Shown here piece by piece: positions 53,225 to 64,000 of a DNA stretch of 64,000 bases. Made by a program: the position numbers and the translations under genes. The notes under the pieces were generated by a model, which worked only from the letters and a program-made list of their open reading frames with translations, made no database searches and was not told where the DNA came from. This DNA is from Apteryx mantelli (Eukaryota; Chordata; Aves; Apterygiformes; Apterygidae): positions 11,723,001 to 11,787,000 of the forward strand of contig NC_089991.1 in the NCBI RefSeq assembly GCF_036417845.1, in the 5' to 3' direction. Each line of letters begins with the position of its first letter. The first letter of the stretch is position 1.

Positions 53225-53263
53225 AGATCTTCTGGTGAAGATCTACTTTACAGAAGTAAAGTA
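53225..53263. repeat. Two abutting perfect inverted repeats
   Basis: The first hairpin is AGATCTTC (53,225-53,232), loop TGGT, then GAAGATCT (53,237-53,244). The second is TACTTTAC (53,244-53,251), loop AGAA, then GTAAAGTA (53,256-53,263). Both have eight-base-pair perfect arms and four-base loops, and they share one base at 53,244. Confidence 0.9.
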
Positions 53264-53677
53264 CCATTTCTTCTTAGACATTCCACATTTCAAGTTTATA
53301 GTTATAAGCATTATGAGAATTGAAATGAACTGAACATTAGCGTGGCTCAAATCTGTAGCAGATCCTCAGCTGATACAAATTAACAAATTCCTAATTTACA
53401 CCTTTTGCCAAGCTAGGAATGGAGTTTTGGCGGAGAAACATAACCAAGATATCTACAGTTAACTGAACAAGCTTCAGCTTCAGGGAGTTAAGGAGTCATT
53501 TATCTCCCTAGATTTTGATAGTCCTTGTTCCAGGTCTAGAAGAGGAAAGAAACTTTTATTTCAATATCCTAGAGTTTGTCCATCCTTCAAATGAACTTGA
53601 AAGCATTTTATAAGAGCCCTGTGAATTGTGGCTTCCAAATCATTTTCCCCCAGGGTATTGACATGGAAGTGCACTAG

Positions 53678-53701
53678 AAAAAAAACAAAAAAACAAAAAA
53701 A
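53678..53701 (+). repeat. (A7C)n simple repeat
   Basis: A8-C-A7-C-A7. Confidence 0.9.
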
Positions 53702-56700
53702 TAATGACCATGTTTGGATCTAACCTATTTTGGAAATCCCTAGGATGCAGGGGAATTTGGACTGGCTACCCAGTTATGGCTGTGAAAAAAGCCATAGCTT
53801 CTTTTTAAGCTTATGTATGTACAGATCAAACAGACAGACTTCCAAGCGCTTTCATTTAACTTTGATGCCAAACTTTGATGTCTTCACCATTTACAGTCAT
53901 CATTTTTATGTGCATTTAATATTATTTTTTAGCCCAAAATGCTACACATAAAAAGACCAACTTCATTTGAAATATGCAGCATTTTTGCTATTTGAAAACT
54001 CTGCATTTTTAATTTGTTTCTTATCAGTAGAGTACTTCTGGGGCAAAGAGAACATCAAGTTTTTAATGCTTTTCAGTTGATTTAAATTAATATTTTATGC
54101 TTGTATTCAAAAGAGCCGGCTAATAGAAGGGCTCTGACATTTTTCCACCCTCTCTTTTTCTCTGGCATGTATTATATGAAAAGCAATGGTTATTTCTCAA
54201 ATGTTTGGTGCTTTATTCCATGATGAATACCCAAAAGATGACATTTCTACACAGTTTAATCCACTCAGATCATTGCTCAAAAGCCCAATATCCAAGCTGG
54301 GGAGAGAGAGGTACCCCAACCTCTCAAAATTAAGATTTAGCAGCTAATGTATCAATCCTTTGCTCTAGATGCAAATGCCTGCTTTTGTGTGGTTGAAAGC
54401 AAACAAATAAAGGGATAGGGTAGCATTCTTCTCCCTAGTCCTCTATTTCTGCCCAACTCTGTTCCAAGGAACACTGAAAGCCAGATATAAGAGTGAAGCT
54501 ATTAATGAAAAGGGGCCAGAACGATTTCTATTGCATTTAACAACCACTTCATCACTGTCACTAGATGAAAGTGCTGCTTTGGATTCCATAGCTGACAACA
54601 GCGGTGAGGTGGAGGATAGTCTTCAGTTAGGAAACTATACCCCTCTCCTCTTCAAGCTGGTGGAGAAGGACAGTGTCTACAGTCAGCTTTTCATTGCTGC
54701 ACACTCCAGCTAGCTGAAATCTGGCTAGGTTATAAACTGGTAGCAGTCTGGCACAGAAGGACGGAGCACAGTTTGTATTTATCATCACAGAATTATGGTC
54801 AGAGTGATGTCATGGTCATGTTGCTCATCATCAAGATTCTGTTTAAAAAGAAAATATTAGAGGACTGCTTAAAAAAGCTAGGAATCATTTCCAGGAGGCA
54901 TCTGCTATCCAGAAACAGCTGTTTCCACTGCTGTACAGCTTAAACACTCGGATTGAACCTCCACAAGGCACTAAACAAAGAGTTATCCCAGGCTTCAGCA
55001 AACAAAACCAGCTTTTTCTAGTTGGGATTCCTGCCATGCTGCTCCTGTTTAGAGTGTAACAACCAACCTTTAGCTCAATCAAGAACATACCTTCAAGCAG
55101 AAAGAATTATCACTCTGTTCCTGGCATACCAACATACTGTTATAGCCTTAAACTTCCTGAGGGGCCTGACCGTTCTGAGAATTTAATGGACACACAAGCC
55201 TTCTGTGTTCCTCAGTTGAAACTGCCAGGGTCAACCAGGACTGGCTGTGCAAATGAATCAGCAGAAGGCCACCACCTTCTTACGCAAAGTCCTAAGAACA
55301 GAGAGCACTTCAGCAAGACAATTTTGGAAATGCTCTAGAAACATTAATTCTTCTATTTCTTCGGTTAAAAGGAAGTGGCTGAACAGCACAGATAGCCTGA
55401 GAGCTTGCATCTCCAGTGAATCCTATCCCTGCTACACTTATGAGGTCACAGACAAGATATACAAAGTCTGGAAAAAGAGTGAACTTGGAGGAGGAATGTA
55501 ATTACATAGCTAAGGCCCACACAGCACTGAGAGAACACTGCAGTATTATCACTGCATCTTTACAGCAAGAATCCATCTATGCCATTACCCAAGACAACAG
55601 AATACAGAGGAGAAAGTTTTCCTCTCTAGGACAGATGAAGGAGGAGGAGAGCACTGAGAAGTAATCATTAGTAAAATAATTGGCTGCCTGCTTTGCACAG
55701 TTGCCACAAAATGTTTACGCTGTCAGTGCCACGAATGTGCTAGCCTGCCAAAATCACAGCTGTGCCAAGGAACTGTCTGCTGCTGGGGTTGCTGTTGCAT
55801 TTCACCTTGTAGGTATATAAAGCACTCCTGGGTCATCAGTCCTGCTTCCCTGCTATCCCATGCACCACGTTATGAGAACTTATCAGCCTCCTTCTGAAAC
55901 CTAGAATTCCTACATGATTTCTATTGGGAACAGATATAGCATCTTAAACCCAATTTTAAGAAATGAAAATATTATGCTGTCTCATAAATATCGGAAGTAC
56001 TAAAAAAACTAGTAGCAAGTTGGAAGACTTGTGTGTCAGAGAACAAGAAAAAGAGCTATTGTTTTTTCCTGACATAGATAGAAAGAAATGTTAATATCTT
56101 ACGTCCAGGGACAATGATGCTGAGTTTTCACGCTGTGTGAGAGTGGGGCAGAAATGTCTCTTGATGAAAGCATTTTGTTTGGTTTCCCCCCCATTTTCCA
56201 ACTAACTTTAATGCAGGACTCCTCGAAGAAGCAAGGATGCTTTTGTTTCATATCAAAGCAGACGGACATAAATTCAGAAGAGACTCAAAAGGGGTTAATA
56301 GAGCACAGGCACTTATTGCAAAAATTTCATCAAGAAGTCTCACTTATCAGAGAGAAATCATATGAAAGAAGGATATGGTCTAGCAAGGAAAGACAAGCAC
56401 TGCACAGTAACTTATTCATATGCTTTATGTGTAAAGAATGCTTCTTACAGCACAGTCCCGAAAGATGTTGCAGGCTCCCTGTGAGTTTGATGCTCTCAGT
56501 TCCAGTGGTGTTGAGCATACTCAGCACATTGCAGGATTTACCCCTAATGGCTATCTGATCCAAAAGCCAAACTATTAAATGAATAAAATCCCTGCATGCT
56601 AGATCAGGACATGAAAAGATTGCCTGCACTGCTGAGAGATTAAGACTATCGAATGAATAAATCTAGCATGTGATAGATAAAACAAATACCCATTAAAAAT

Positions 56701-56850
56701 AAAAATCTCTCAACACTAGGAAGAGAAATGCATTCCCAGCACAGACCCTGAAAGCCTCCAAAAAGACAGACATACCCAGTATCAGAACAGATGGAGGAAA
56801 ACAAAGTAATTGCTTTCCAAGCATCCACACCCACAAAGTAGTGAGCATAG

Positions 56851-56869
56851 CCCCCCCCCCAAAAAAAAA
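56851..56869 (+). repeat. C10A9 compound homopolymer
   Basis: Ten C directly followed by nine A. Similar in build to the A10G12 run at 46,279. Confidence 0.95.
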
Positions 56870-57540
56870 GACAGGTAAAAAAAGCAAAATAAAAATAAAA
56901 AGTATCCTTGAAACATCTAGGAATTGACAAGAACAGGTGGAAATCTGCTTTGAAAAGCAGCATACCAGAGACAATCCTAGAGGTTTGTAGCTACTTTCCC
57001 AATAGCTTAGTTGGTATTGTCTTGAGCTCCGACAGAAACTTGCATGGACTTTTGTGGCTAGAAGAGGTGTAACTACACCAGATTTTTGCCTCCTGATCTT
57101 GACTCCAGTCTGCCCTAGGTAAATCTGAATTCCACATCATTTTGTTCCCATCTTTAGCTGACTTCAGAAATCGCCTTCCCCCTCTAAAAACACTACGATT
57201 CTAGTTGTTTCCACACTCGTTTTGTTAGGTATATCTTAGTCAAGAAGGTGCCATTTGTCTTCTCTCATTCAAATGTCTGCAATCAAGTTTCTACATTTAC
57301 CTAGGGCCATGGGCACACTCAGGATGAAACTTAGCAAGAGTGTTGTGTAAAATAAGTTGCTACCAATGGAGATCTCAGGAGGTTTCCCCGATCCATGAGA
57401 ACATGGCAGATGAAACATAACATAACCATACCTGTGCTCTAGCTATCATAATGCAGCTTTTATACTACTATAATACAGTTCTATGGGGAAAATCATCTCT
57501 GGTGATTGAACCTTTCCAACTCAAGGTGCACTATCTCCAA

Positions 57541-57591
57541 TTCAAGTCTTCTTCTCATAAGGACAATGTTCTTATGAGAAAAAGACTTCAA
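57541..57591. repeat. Near-perfect inverted repeat (51-nt hairpin)
   Basis: The left arm 57,541-57,561 pairs with the right arm 57,571-57,591 at 19 of 21 positions (mismatches at the third and eleventh pairs). The loop is 9 nt (57,562-57,570), and its own ends can pair further (A-T and C-G). The ten base pairs nearest the loop (TTCTCATAAG with CTTATGAGAA) are perfect. No flanking target-site duplication is obvious. Confidence 0.9.
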
Positions 57592-59047
57592 CAGGTTTCA
57601 ACTCAAGGCATCACTGTCACAACTAGTTGCTTCTGCCTGTGCCCTGAACTGAGAGGATATAAATCCATTCAGAAGGCCATTTACTATCTTGAGTAAAAAC
57701 TTGAGCCCAGTCCTGCTGGGAGGACACCAGCTGCCCTTACCTAACTGAATAGATCTAACTCAAGACTGCCTTCCCTTGCCTGGGCAGGCTGGTCCTTGTT
57801 GTTTAAAGGCAGACCAACATTCAGAGTCACTGAACTAGTGACAGATTTCAGGCCTGAAAGAAAAACACAAAAAGACTTTTTAAGCCAGTGGAGAGAACCA
57901 GAGCCACAGCTAATGCCTGAAAGTTAAAGCCAGGTACGTCATACTAAAGCACATTCTTAAACAGAAAGCATTTAGTTGTTGAAGGGGGAGGGAGAAAAAA
58001 AAAAACCACACTACCAAAAAGTAGGTTCCCAGTCCTCCACTCTGTACCACCATGGGGTTCAGCTGCACCCCCTTTCTGGTGAAAGCTTTCCAGCCTTTTC
58101 TGATTTGTAGCCCTCAAAGTTTTCCAGTACATTTTACTCATAGTGGAATGAATCAGGGGAAACAATACTCCAGCATCCAGCAGGATCAGGCTTGTTATTA
58201 ATGATTTAGGCAGGCATTTGTGGGGGTTTCTGGGTTTGTGCCAGCTCCACCTTCAGAGTTTTAGGATGCACATTGTGTGATGGGAAATAGGACTTCTGTG
58301 CACTCTCTCAAGCTGTTCCATTACACCTGATTTATAGCATGACACTATTTGTTCTAGCCCATAACCTTGAGCTTGTAAAATACACAGGGGAAAATTTACT
58401 AACTACTATGTTCATCTTAATGCACTATTGGGAATTTTAAGTGGGGAAAAAAGGCGGCAAGGAATTGGGGACATCTAAAAAAAGCTGGTTTTGAACAGCA
58501 ATCCTTTAATGGCAGCATGCAGCGTGTCTCACAGTCCACTCTGTTTTCATGTAATTAAAGCTTTCATTTACATGTCCAGCATACAGTAAGGACCTGTTTG
58601 TCTTCCTCTGAAGGAGATAATCAATAGGGGAGATGTAGACACATTTCAATGCTTATTAGATGCATACGTTGACAGCGTTTACCACAGTAGCATGTACAAA
58701 TGCCTTTATTCCACTCTTAGCTAGTCTAGGAGTTTGATAACAGAAGACACAAAACCATTTTGCCGCCTTTGTATTGGGAAGGAAAGCACAGAAGATTATC
58801 ATCCACGCAACAGAACAATTTCCTGGTGGTAAAGGAGCCCTCAGTGCATACAGAAAAGGAACCAGAGCTGGAACACAGGCGCCAAAGGTGCTTACTGCAA
58901 TTCTGATGAGTGAGCTGGAATGACCTGGGAGTTATGTGGACACCAGGTTGAGTGTGAGCCAACAACAGGCTCTCATCACAAAGCAAACTGCATACTTGGC
59001 TCCATTAGATGTGTGTCCAGCAGATCAATGGTATTTCTCTCCACACA
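57592..59047. other. Noncoding stretch, no gene recognised
   Basis: Unique-looking sequence with ATG-started ORFs below about 90 codons, up to the start of the CR1 fragment. Confidence 0.6.
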
Positions 59048-59475
59048 GTGCTGGTGAAGCTGCACCTGGAACACGGAGCCTGGTTTTGGACCCCCCTCTG
59101 CAAAAGGGTATATGGAGAAACAAGAGAGGGTACAGCAGAAGGCCTAGAGCCCAGGATTTAGGAAGACTGGCGAGGAAGCTGGGCTTGCTTATCCTGGCAA
59201 AGAAGAAGTTGGAGCGATCTGATAACAGAAGAGTTACAAATGAGAGTCAACCACTTCTCACTAGTGCTGGGCAACAGAATAAGGGGCAACAAAGTACTGC
59301 TTTGGAGGTTCAGGCTGGCTTTAGAAAAAGTCTTTTTACTGGGACATTAGTGCAGCACTAGAACAGGCTACTAAAGAGGCAGCTGAATTTCCATCTTTGG
59401 AGGTTTCCAAGATTGTTAAAAACAAAGACACAGGTGACCTGATGTAACATTGGCAACGATCCCACTCCAAGCTGA
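59048..59475 (+). mobile_element. Decayed CR1-type LINE fragment (3' part, truncated)
   Basis: The order of recognisable blocks follows the 3' part of avian CR1 elements. First comes GTGCTGGTGAAGCTGCACCTGG (split here only by divergence). Next is a GGCGAGGAAGCTGGGC-like block and a stretch on a ranked list of residual matches. Then come GAACAGGCTAC near 59,360, TCTTTGGAGGTTTCCAAGATT near 59,393, and a GATCCCACTCCAAGC-like end near 59,458. The element is heavily mutated, has internal deletions and lacks an intact reverse-transcriptase frame. The usual 3' microsatellite tail is not visible. An ORF of about 140 codons through it (58,936-59,361) is incidental. CR1 is the dominant LINE of birds and is also found in other sauropsids. 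Confidence 0.8.
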
Positions 59476-62400
59476 TTTAAAATAAAAATATTACATGAAC
59501 ATATAGTTTAAGCCTCCCTTTTTTTTGAGGGCAAAGTGAATTTAGGTTCACCTACCACAATTCATTCTACCACTCTACCAAACAAAACTTGGTAATTGTA
59601 GTACTTTGCAATACACAGAAGTAGTGCTCACAGATATAGCAACTATTCAGATGCTTTGCCCCACATCTTGTCATTAGTTGCAAGAATGCTCTGTTCTTGA
59701 AGAGTATTACATAGATGAGGAAATGAATCTGAAAATCTAATACTCTGAGGTGGATGCATAATTTGCCCAATGTAAAGTTGCACTCCCCTTGGCTTGTTCT
59801 CTTCAATGGCAGCCTGCCCTTTGTATCAGCATACAACTTCCTTGAAACAGAGTGTTGATGTTATAGAGCAAATATAAAATTAGCTCTGTATTTGCTGACT
59901 ACTCCCAAGAGGTATCTTGTTCCTTACTTGAGCCTAAGCACTCAAGAAGTCAGTCCCTGGCAGCAGTTCCTGAAACTTTCTTCCCCTCCCATTCCTTTTA
60001 AGTTATTTTCCTTAGGTAATGCTCCAGCAAACAGTAAGTTGTGTAGTGGCTAGTGCCAAGTTGATTATTATTGCTATTATAGTCTCTTATTTTGTTTAAT
60101 TAGTAACTATTTTAAATTACACAGCTGAAGTGCAGCTGGATAGATATCATTCAGCAATAAAGGCTTGTTCTTTAAAAAGCTAGAAATGGGGGTATTTTCA
60201 GCAGGCCTATAGATCATATGGCGAAGAATGTCACACTATTTACATGGTTCATTGAGGATATTGGGAGTAACCTTATCTCTCTTTAAAGGAGAAGTCTGTT
60301 TGCAAATGACTTTCCAACATCTCATCAGTGGGTTTTCATGGGAGTTGGCAGAAAGCAAACAGCAATTTCCATCGGTCCTTTGCTCCAGTGATTGAAGGAT
60401 TTCCCAAGCATCTGCGCCATGCTGAGGTGGCAGCACTGTTATACAGCTCTATTTGTGCAGAGGTATTCAGAAGATTCAAGCTGCATGACCTTGGTCTAGT
60501 CAAGTTCATGCTAAGCTGCTAGCATCACCAAAATCAGCCTTTTGGTAACACTAGCACATGCTAGTTCATGCACAGTTTAAACACACATTGCAGAACGGGC
60601 CTGTGTGTGTTCATCCTAGACCTCCAAGAGGCATCCTAACACAGTCAAGCTTGCAACACTAAAGTCCAGTAAAAAACTGGCCAAGATCAGGGTCTCTAGC
60701 TGTCCACTCCTTGTTTGTCACTCAGATTTACCTTCTGTGTTTTTAAAAAGGCTGGTCATCACTTTACGTCTATATTGATGAGTCTTTCCTAAATCTATCT
60801 TTGATAAACCTTCTCCTCAGTAACTGCCCAGGAGTATAAGAAGGAAAACATACCCCAAAAGACTTCACATTGTCTGACAGAAATGCTTCATTTTCTCACT
60901 GTATACTTTAAAGTGCTTATGAACAGGTCCAACCGCAGGTTTTTCAAGTTTCCTTCAATTAAATCTCACATTGCTGAGCACAGCTCACAGTTCTGCTCTC
61001 TTCAGATTTCCCTGAAGCCTTACTACCTTCATGCATACTTGCTCCTTCTTCAATTCCTGTAACATCAGCGCATACATACACAAGTAGTGAGTTTACAGTG
61101 CCCCCAGACGTTACTAATAAAAATTAGCATCAAATAGCAGCCTAGTTGCCTCACCCCCTTCTCTCTGGTGACGGCTCATTTTAAAACATTCCTTTATTGG
61201 AAGTCACACTAATAACTGATCATCTACTAAAGACTTGTTGCAGTCAACACAGTTTTCTGTCTGGAACCATATCAAGCATTCAACTGAGGTGTAGATGAAC
61301 TAATTACCAAAAAAGCACAGTACAGTTAAGAGTTTTATCTATATATAGAACTTGACAGCACAAAGCTTTATAACTAGATTTACTGAATTTTATTTATTCA
61401 GTCAAATCCCAGTACCAGTGCTCTGATGCACCTATCACTGAAACCACTTCAGACACTTATCCTACCGGTAAAAGGCAAGGAGAAAGGTAGTTCTCACTAA
61501 ATCACCACTGTATTGTTTCAGCCAAGGCTGTAGAGCTCCCTTAGCCAATACCAAAAGGATCCACTACAGATAATCCATCTTTAAGAAGGGGAAAAAAAGG
61601 TACTAAGGAATAAGATGGGGACTGGAAAGGATTTCAAAGAGATGCTTCAGAAGGGTGTGTGAGCATTCTTAAAAGAGTTCACCCACCTTTTGAGGAAAAA
61701 AAACAAGAATGACAAGTCACAGCTCTAACGCAAACAGCGAGCCTTCTGACTGAAAGTTTTAAAAAGCCCAAGACTGACTGTTTTAAAGAAGTGTCAGGAT
61801 TGCCTGCTGCATCATAAAGAAGCTAGAAAAGACACCAGTCACATTCCCATTTATCTCCCAGTTTGGGGATTCATGAGAGCAAAGCTACATAAATAAGGAT
61901 ACAACCTTGTCTGGAGGCATGGATCTGAAAGGACATCTACAGCACACAGGGCAGACAAGGACCGGGAAACAAAGTATCTGGAAGCCAGGTTTTACATGCT
62001 TAGATGTCGAGCGCTGTAAAGCTTGGATTATTCTTTGGTCTTTTCCTAGATCACTGACCCCCCCCAAAAAAAAGATTAAGTCATCTAAGTTTGCTACAAC
62101 TTGGAAGAGACTCAGTACAACAAGAGAGTTTAAGGGCAGCCAGCAGAGCAAAGCACAGCTGTTAACCATAACACCAGAAAGAGAAACAGTTCTTCAAATA
62201 AGCATCAGGGACTACAGAGATAGTAGAGATTTATTAGGAACATACCTTTCAGAGAAAAGTTATTGAATCACGGCATTAATGCAAGTAATGTTTCTGTAAA
62301 TGTACTGGAAAAAACAGAGTGGTACTGAGCTACAAATGTACTTCTCACTAACTTGATCATCCCCTAACACTGCCTAAGATCATGAAACCCTTCCTCATGA

Positions 62401-63579
62401 AACCCCAGCTGTATGCCACCTTCATTAGGCTAGCACAGATAAATTATTTCCTTACAGGAATTGTGCCTTTACCATCACTAAAGTACTGGCCAAAGTAAGC
62501 CCATGTAAGAGAAGCTACCATTAATAAATAGGTATGGTAAAAGACCCAAGTGAAGGAAGCAATCTATCCCCCATTCTAATGCTTGCAGAAGTGAAAAGAA
62601 AGGTCTAAATACCAGACATTTGCGTTAAAAAAGCAACTAACCACTCATTCTCTTTTCATGCTGATGTTCAGTCTCCAGAGTCTGGCTTGAAAACTTGACT
62701 GGGTGAAAAAGGATTACCCCTATCGACCTCAGTCTTTTTCTTTAGAGAAGTAATGATAAAAATGGATTGTTTTCAAGAGAAGTGTAAGCCCACAGTTTGT
62801 ATATGCAACAAGACATTACCCATTAAATCCATGGAGCATTTTACTTGCCTCAACATTACAAAACCAATTTGTTCCAAAACAGTACAGAATAATTAGTTCA
62901 CTCTTCACTAAGATAAGCTTTTCTCCATATTATACCTGTTATCCATACTGAGCTTCCACAGAGATCAGCCTGAACTCCATGCATGTAGCAGACTATTAAT
63001 GCCATAGCAAAGATCAAGAAGGGGGTTTCAAAGTGCTGTAAGTTTTCACTGCCACTTTCTTCTGACAAACTAAACAATGCCATCTACTGACCCTGTCAAA
63101 ACCTGAACTTAAAACAAGTTCTTCGTTCCCCACTCGCAGACACAATGTCTAAGAAGCACAATAGACGAGGTAAGGATAAAACATTATGGCCCAGAAACTG
63201 TAAACTGATGCCTGCTAATCTCAACTAAGACTCTGTTGCTAGTTTTGTTTTACCATTGTAACTAGTTTAAGATGCCAAATTTTAGAATTTTTACTGATCA
63301 GTCTCTATCTTGATGTGACTGTCAAGAACATGTTTGCATGCCCCAACCATACCTAACTGCATGAATTTGAGAACAACCAAAGTTTTCAATAAGCCTTGTA
63401 ACTGCACTGTACGTTCTAGATTTGATAGTCCAGGGCAGAGTATTCAATACAGTGGTAACTCAGAAAAAGCAACATCTGTTGCTGCTTTTCCAAGATTTTT
63501 TTCCCCATACTTATGGCTGAGCAAGTAAGGAAAAAGGCTTATGCTCATTCTTGCATCATCCAGTTCCAGCAGCACCAAA
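59476..63579. other. 3' flank of MRPL22, noncoding
   Basis: This lies between the CR1 fragment and the inferred MRPL22 cleavage site. A possible very weak MIR-like piece is near 59,695-59,800 (GATGAGGAAATGAATC, then AATTTGCCCAATGT). Short ORFs, including 60,328-60,522 plus and 62,898-63,083 minus, are not recognisable. Confidence 0.55.
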
Positions 63580-63663
63580 AACATAACTAAAACATGACTT
63601 TAATTATTCTTTTATATAACCACGTTGTCAAAGGAGAAATACCTACAATGTCACAAGAGTTTG
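63580..63663 (-). other. MRPL22: MRPL22 3' untranslated region (approximate end)
   Basis: This short stretch lies between the MRPL22 stop codon and the expected cleavage site. The 3' end is inferred from the ATTAAA hexamer at 63,599-63,604 (minus strand) with a T/GT-rich stretch below it (about 63,545-63,583). The exact cleavage point cannot be read from sequence. Confidence 0.6.
63599..63604 (-). terminator. Candidate poly(A) signal ATTAAA for MRPL22
   Basis: The minus strand reads ATTAAA about 60 nt after the MRPL22 stop. It is followed at the expected distance by a U/GU-rich stretch (TTTTTGGTG within 63,560-63,583). ATTAAA is the commonest variant of the canonical hexamer. No AATAAA was noticed on this strand closer to the stop. 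Confidence 0.6.
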
Positions 63664-63875
63664 TCATAGTGTATTAGTAATTGTTCTATTCCGCAGCTGC
63701 TGCACATATTCCTTTGCTTGGTCAAAACCAGTCTTTAGTGGCTCTGGAGGAGGAGGAGGACCTTCCACCAACTTCACAAAGTAATGGCATCTGACGATTT
63801 TCATGATGCCAAACATGCCTTTGCCATGGTAACGGATCTGCTTCACATAGTGGCCTTTGCCTGTCAATGACTCAG
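63664..63875 (-). CDS. MRPL22: MRPL22 terminal coding exon (mitochondrial ribosomal protein uL22m), partial
   Basis: The product is a protein of the large subunit of the mitochondrial ribosome; the uL22 family lines the polypeptide exit tunnel. On the minus strand this exon encodes the last 70 complete residues. It carries the hallmark C-terminal segment [20 protein letters not shown], preceded by a [10 protein letters not shown] motif and followed by [12 protein letters not shown], ending at a TGA at 63,664-63,666. These match the vertebrate MRPL22 C-terminus as I know it. The exon starts after a pyrimidine-rich tract ending in TTCAG (acceptor AG at 63,876-63,877). Its first two bases (CT) complete a codon begun in the upstream exon, and the frame then reads E-S-L-T-G-K-G-H. 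The rest of the gene lies to the right, outside the window. The frame is intact over its whole length, so this is the functional gene and not a pseudogene. The full-length human protein is about 206 residues, so roughly the last third is here. Confidence 0.95.
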
Positions 63876-64000
63876 CTGAAGGAAAAAGGGTGAAAAGACT
63901 GTTCAGTCTCAGTGTTCAATAGCAGATGTGTAGTAGCTTATTTTATCTTGTCAGTGTAATTTTCACGACTGCATATGAAAAGTTAAGTCCTTTCAGAACT
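63876..64000 (-). other. MRPL22: 3' part of the last MRPL22 intron
   Basis: This is the sequence just upstream (minus strand) of the MRPL22 terminal exon. Read on the minus strand, it ends in a pyrimidine-rich tract (runs of T and C at about 63,878-63,900) followed by the acceptor AG. No further exon is seen before the window edge. Confidence 0.85.

Larger units (their letters stand above)
45361..57540. other. Noncoding stretch, no gene recognised
   Basis: Contents include a C-rich island (47,190-47,670), the A10G12 and C10A9 runs, the 58-bp duplication and the paired hairpins. The segment 48,380-48,980 looks repeat-free and motif-rich but nameless. ORFs up to 194 codons have no domain. Confidence 0.55.

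Noticed and set aside
1..63579. SGCD coding exons, looked for on both strands
   Set aside because: No match to the conserved delta-sarcoglycan transmembrane or C-terminal cysteine segments was found by eye.
1..64000. CRISPR arrays, tRNA or rRNA genes, endogenous retroviral LTRs
   Set aside because: No regularly spaced repeats, no cloverleaf with A and B boxes, and no paired LTRs or retroviral frames were seen on either strand.

Overview
The window looks like vertebrate, most probably avian, nuclear DNA. It is AT-leaning, intron-sized and almost free of coding sequence. Interspersed repeats are sparse: one decayed CR1-type LINE and two MIR/L2-like SINE tails. Short homopolymers, a (TG)12 microsatellite and three small CpG islands complete the picture. 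There are no bacterial signals such as operons, Shine-Dalgarno-led genes or CRISPR arrays. The species cannot be fixed from the sequence alone.

The only gene part I recognise with confidence is the terminal coding exon of MRPL22 (mitochondrial ribosomal protein uL22m) on the minus strand at 63,664-63,875. It has a clean splice acceptor and a plausible poly(A) signal about 60 nt past the stop. MRPL22 is therefore transcribed right to left and ends in this window, and everything below about 63.58 kb is its 3' flank. In human, SGCD lies downstream of MRPL22 in the same orientation, so this interval may be the MRPL22-SGCD spacer or the 5' part of SGCD (inference). I found no SGCD coding exon.

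Layout. 1-6.9 kb: unremarkable noncoding DNA. 6.9-8.15 kb: two old SINE/LINE-tail fragments. 8.15-30.7 kb: noncoding, with homopolymers, a few small local duplications, a (TG)12 tract and a motif-rich AT segment at 26.8-27.1 kb. 30.78-32.52 kb: two CpG islands 1.1 kb apart, the best promoter candidates. 32.5-45 kb: noncoding, with a motif-rich AT segment and a possible small exon at 34.6-35.2 kb. 45.0-45.36 kb: third CpG island. 47.19-47.67 kb: a strongly C-rich island in an AT-rich setting. 53.2 kb and 57.55 kb: inverted repeats, the second a near-perfect 51-nt hairpin. 59.05-59.48 kb: CR1 fragment. 63.58-64 kb: MRPL22 3' end.

No multi-gene system is visible. Most ATG-started ORFs here are short chance frames in noncoding DNA, and the longest ones are discussed as rejected. 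The observations most worth checking are the 57.5-kb hairpin, the CpG islands as possible SGCD or lncRNA promoters, and the candidate exon at 35.1 kb.
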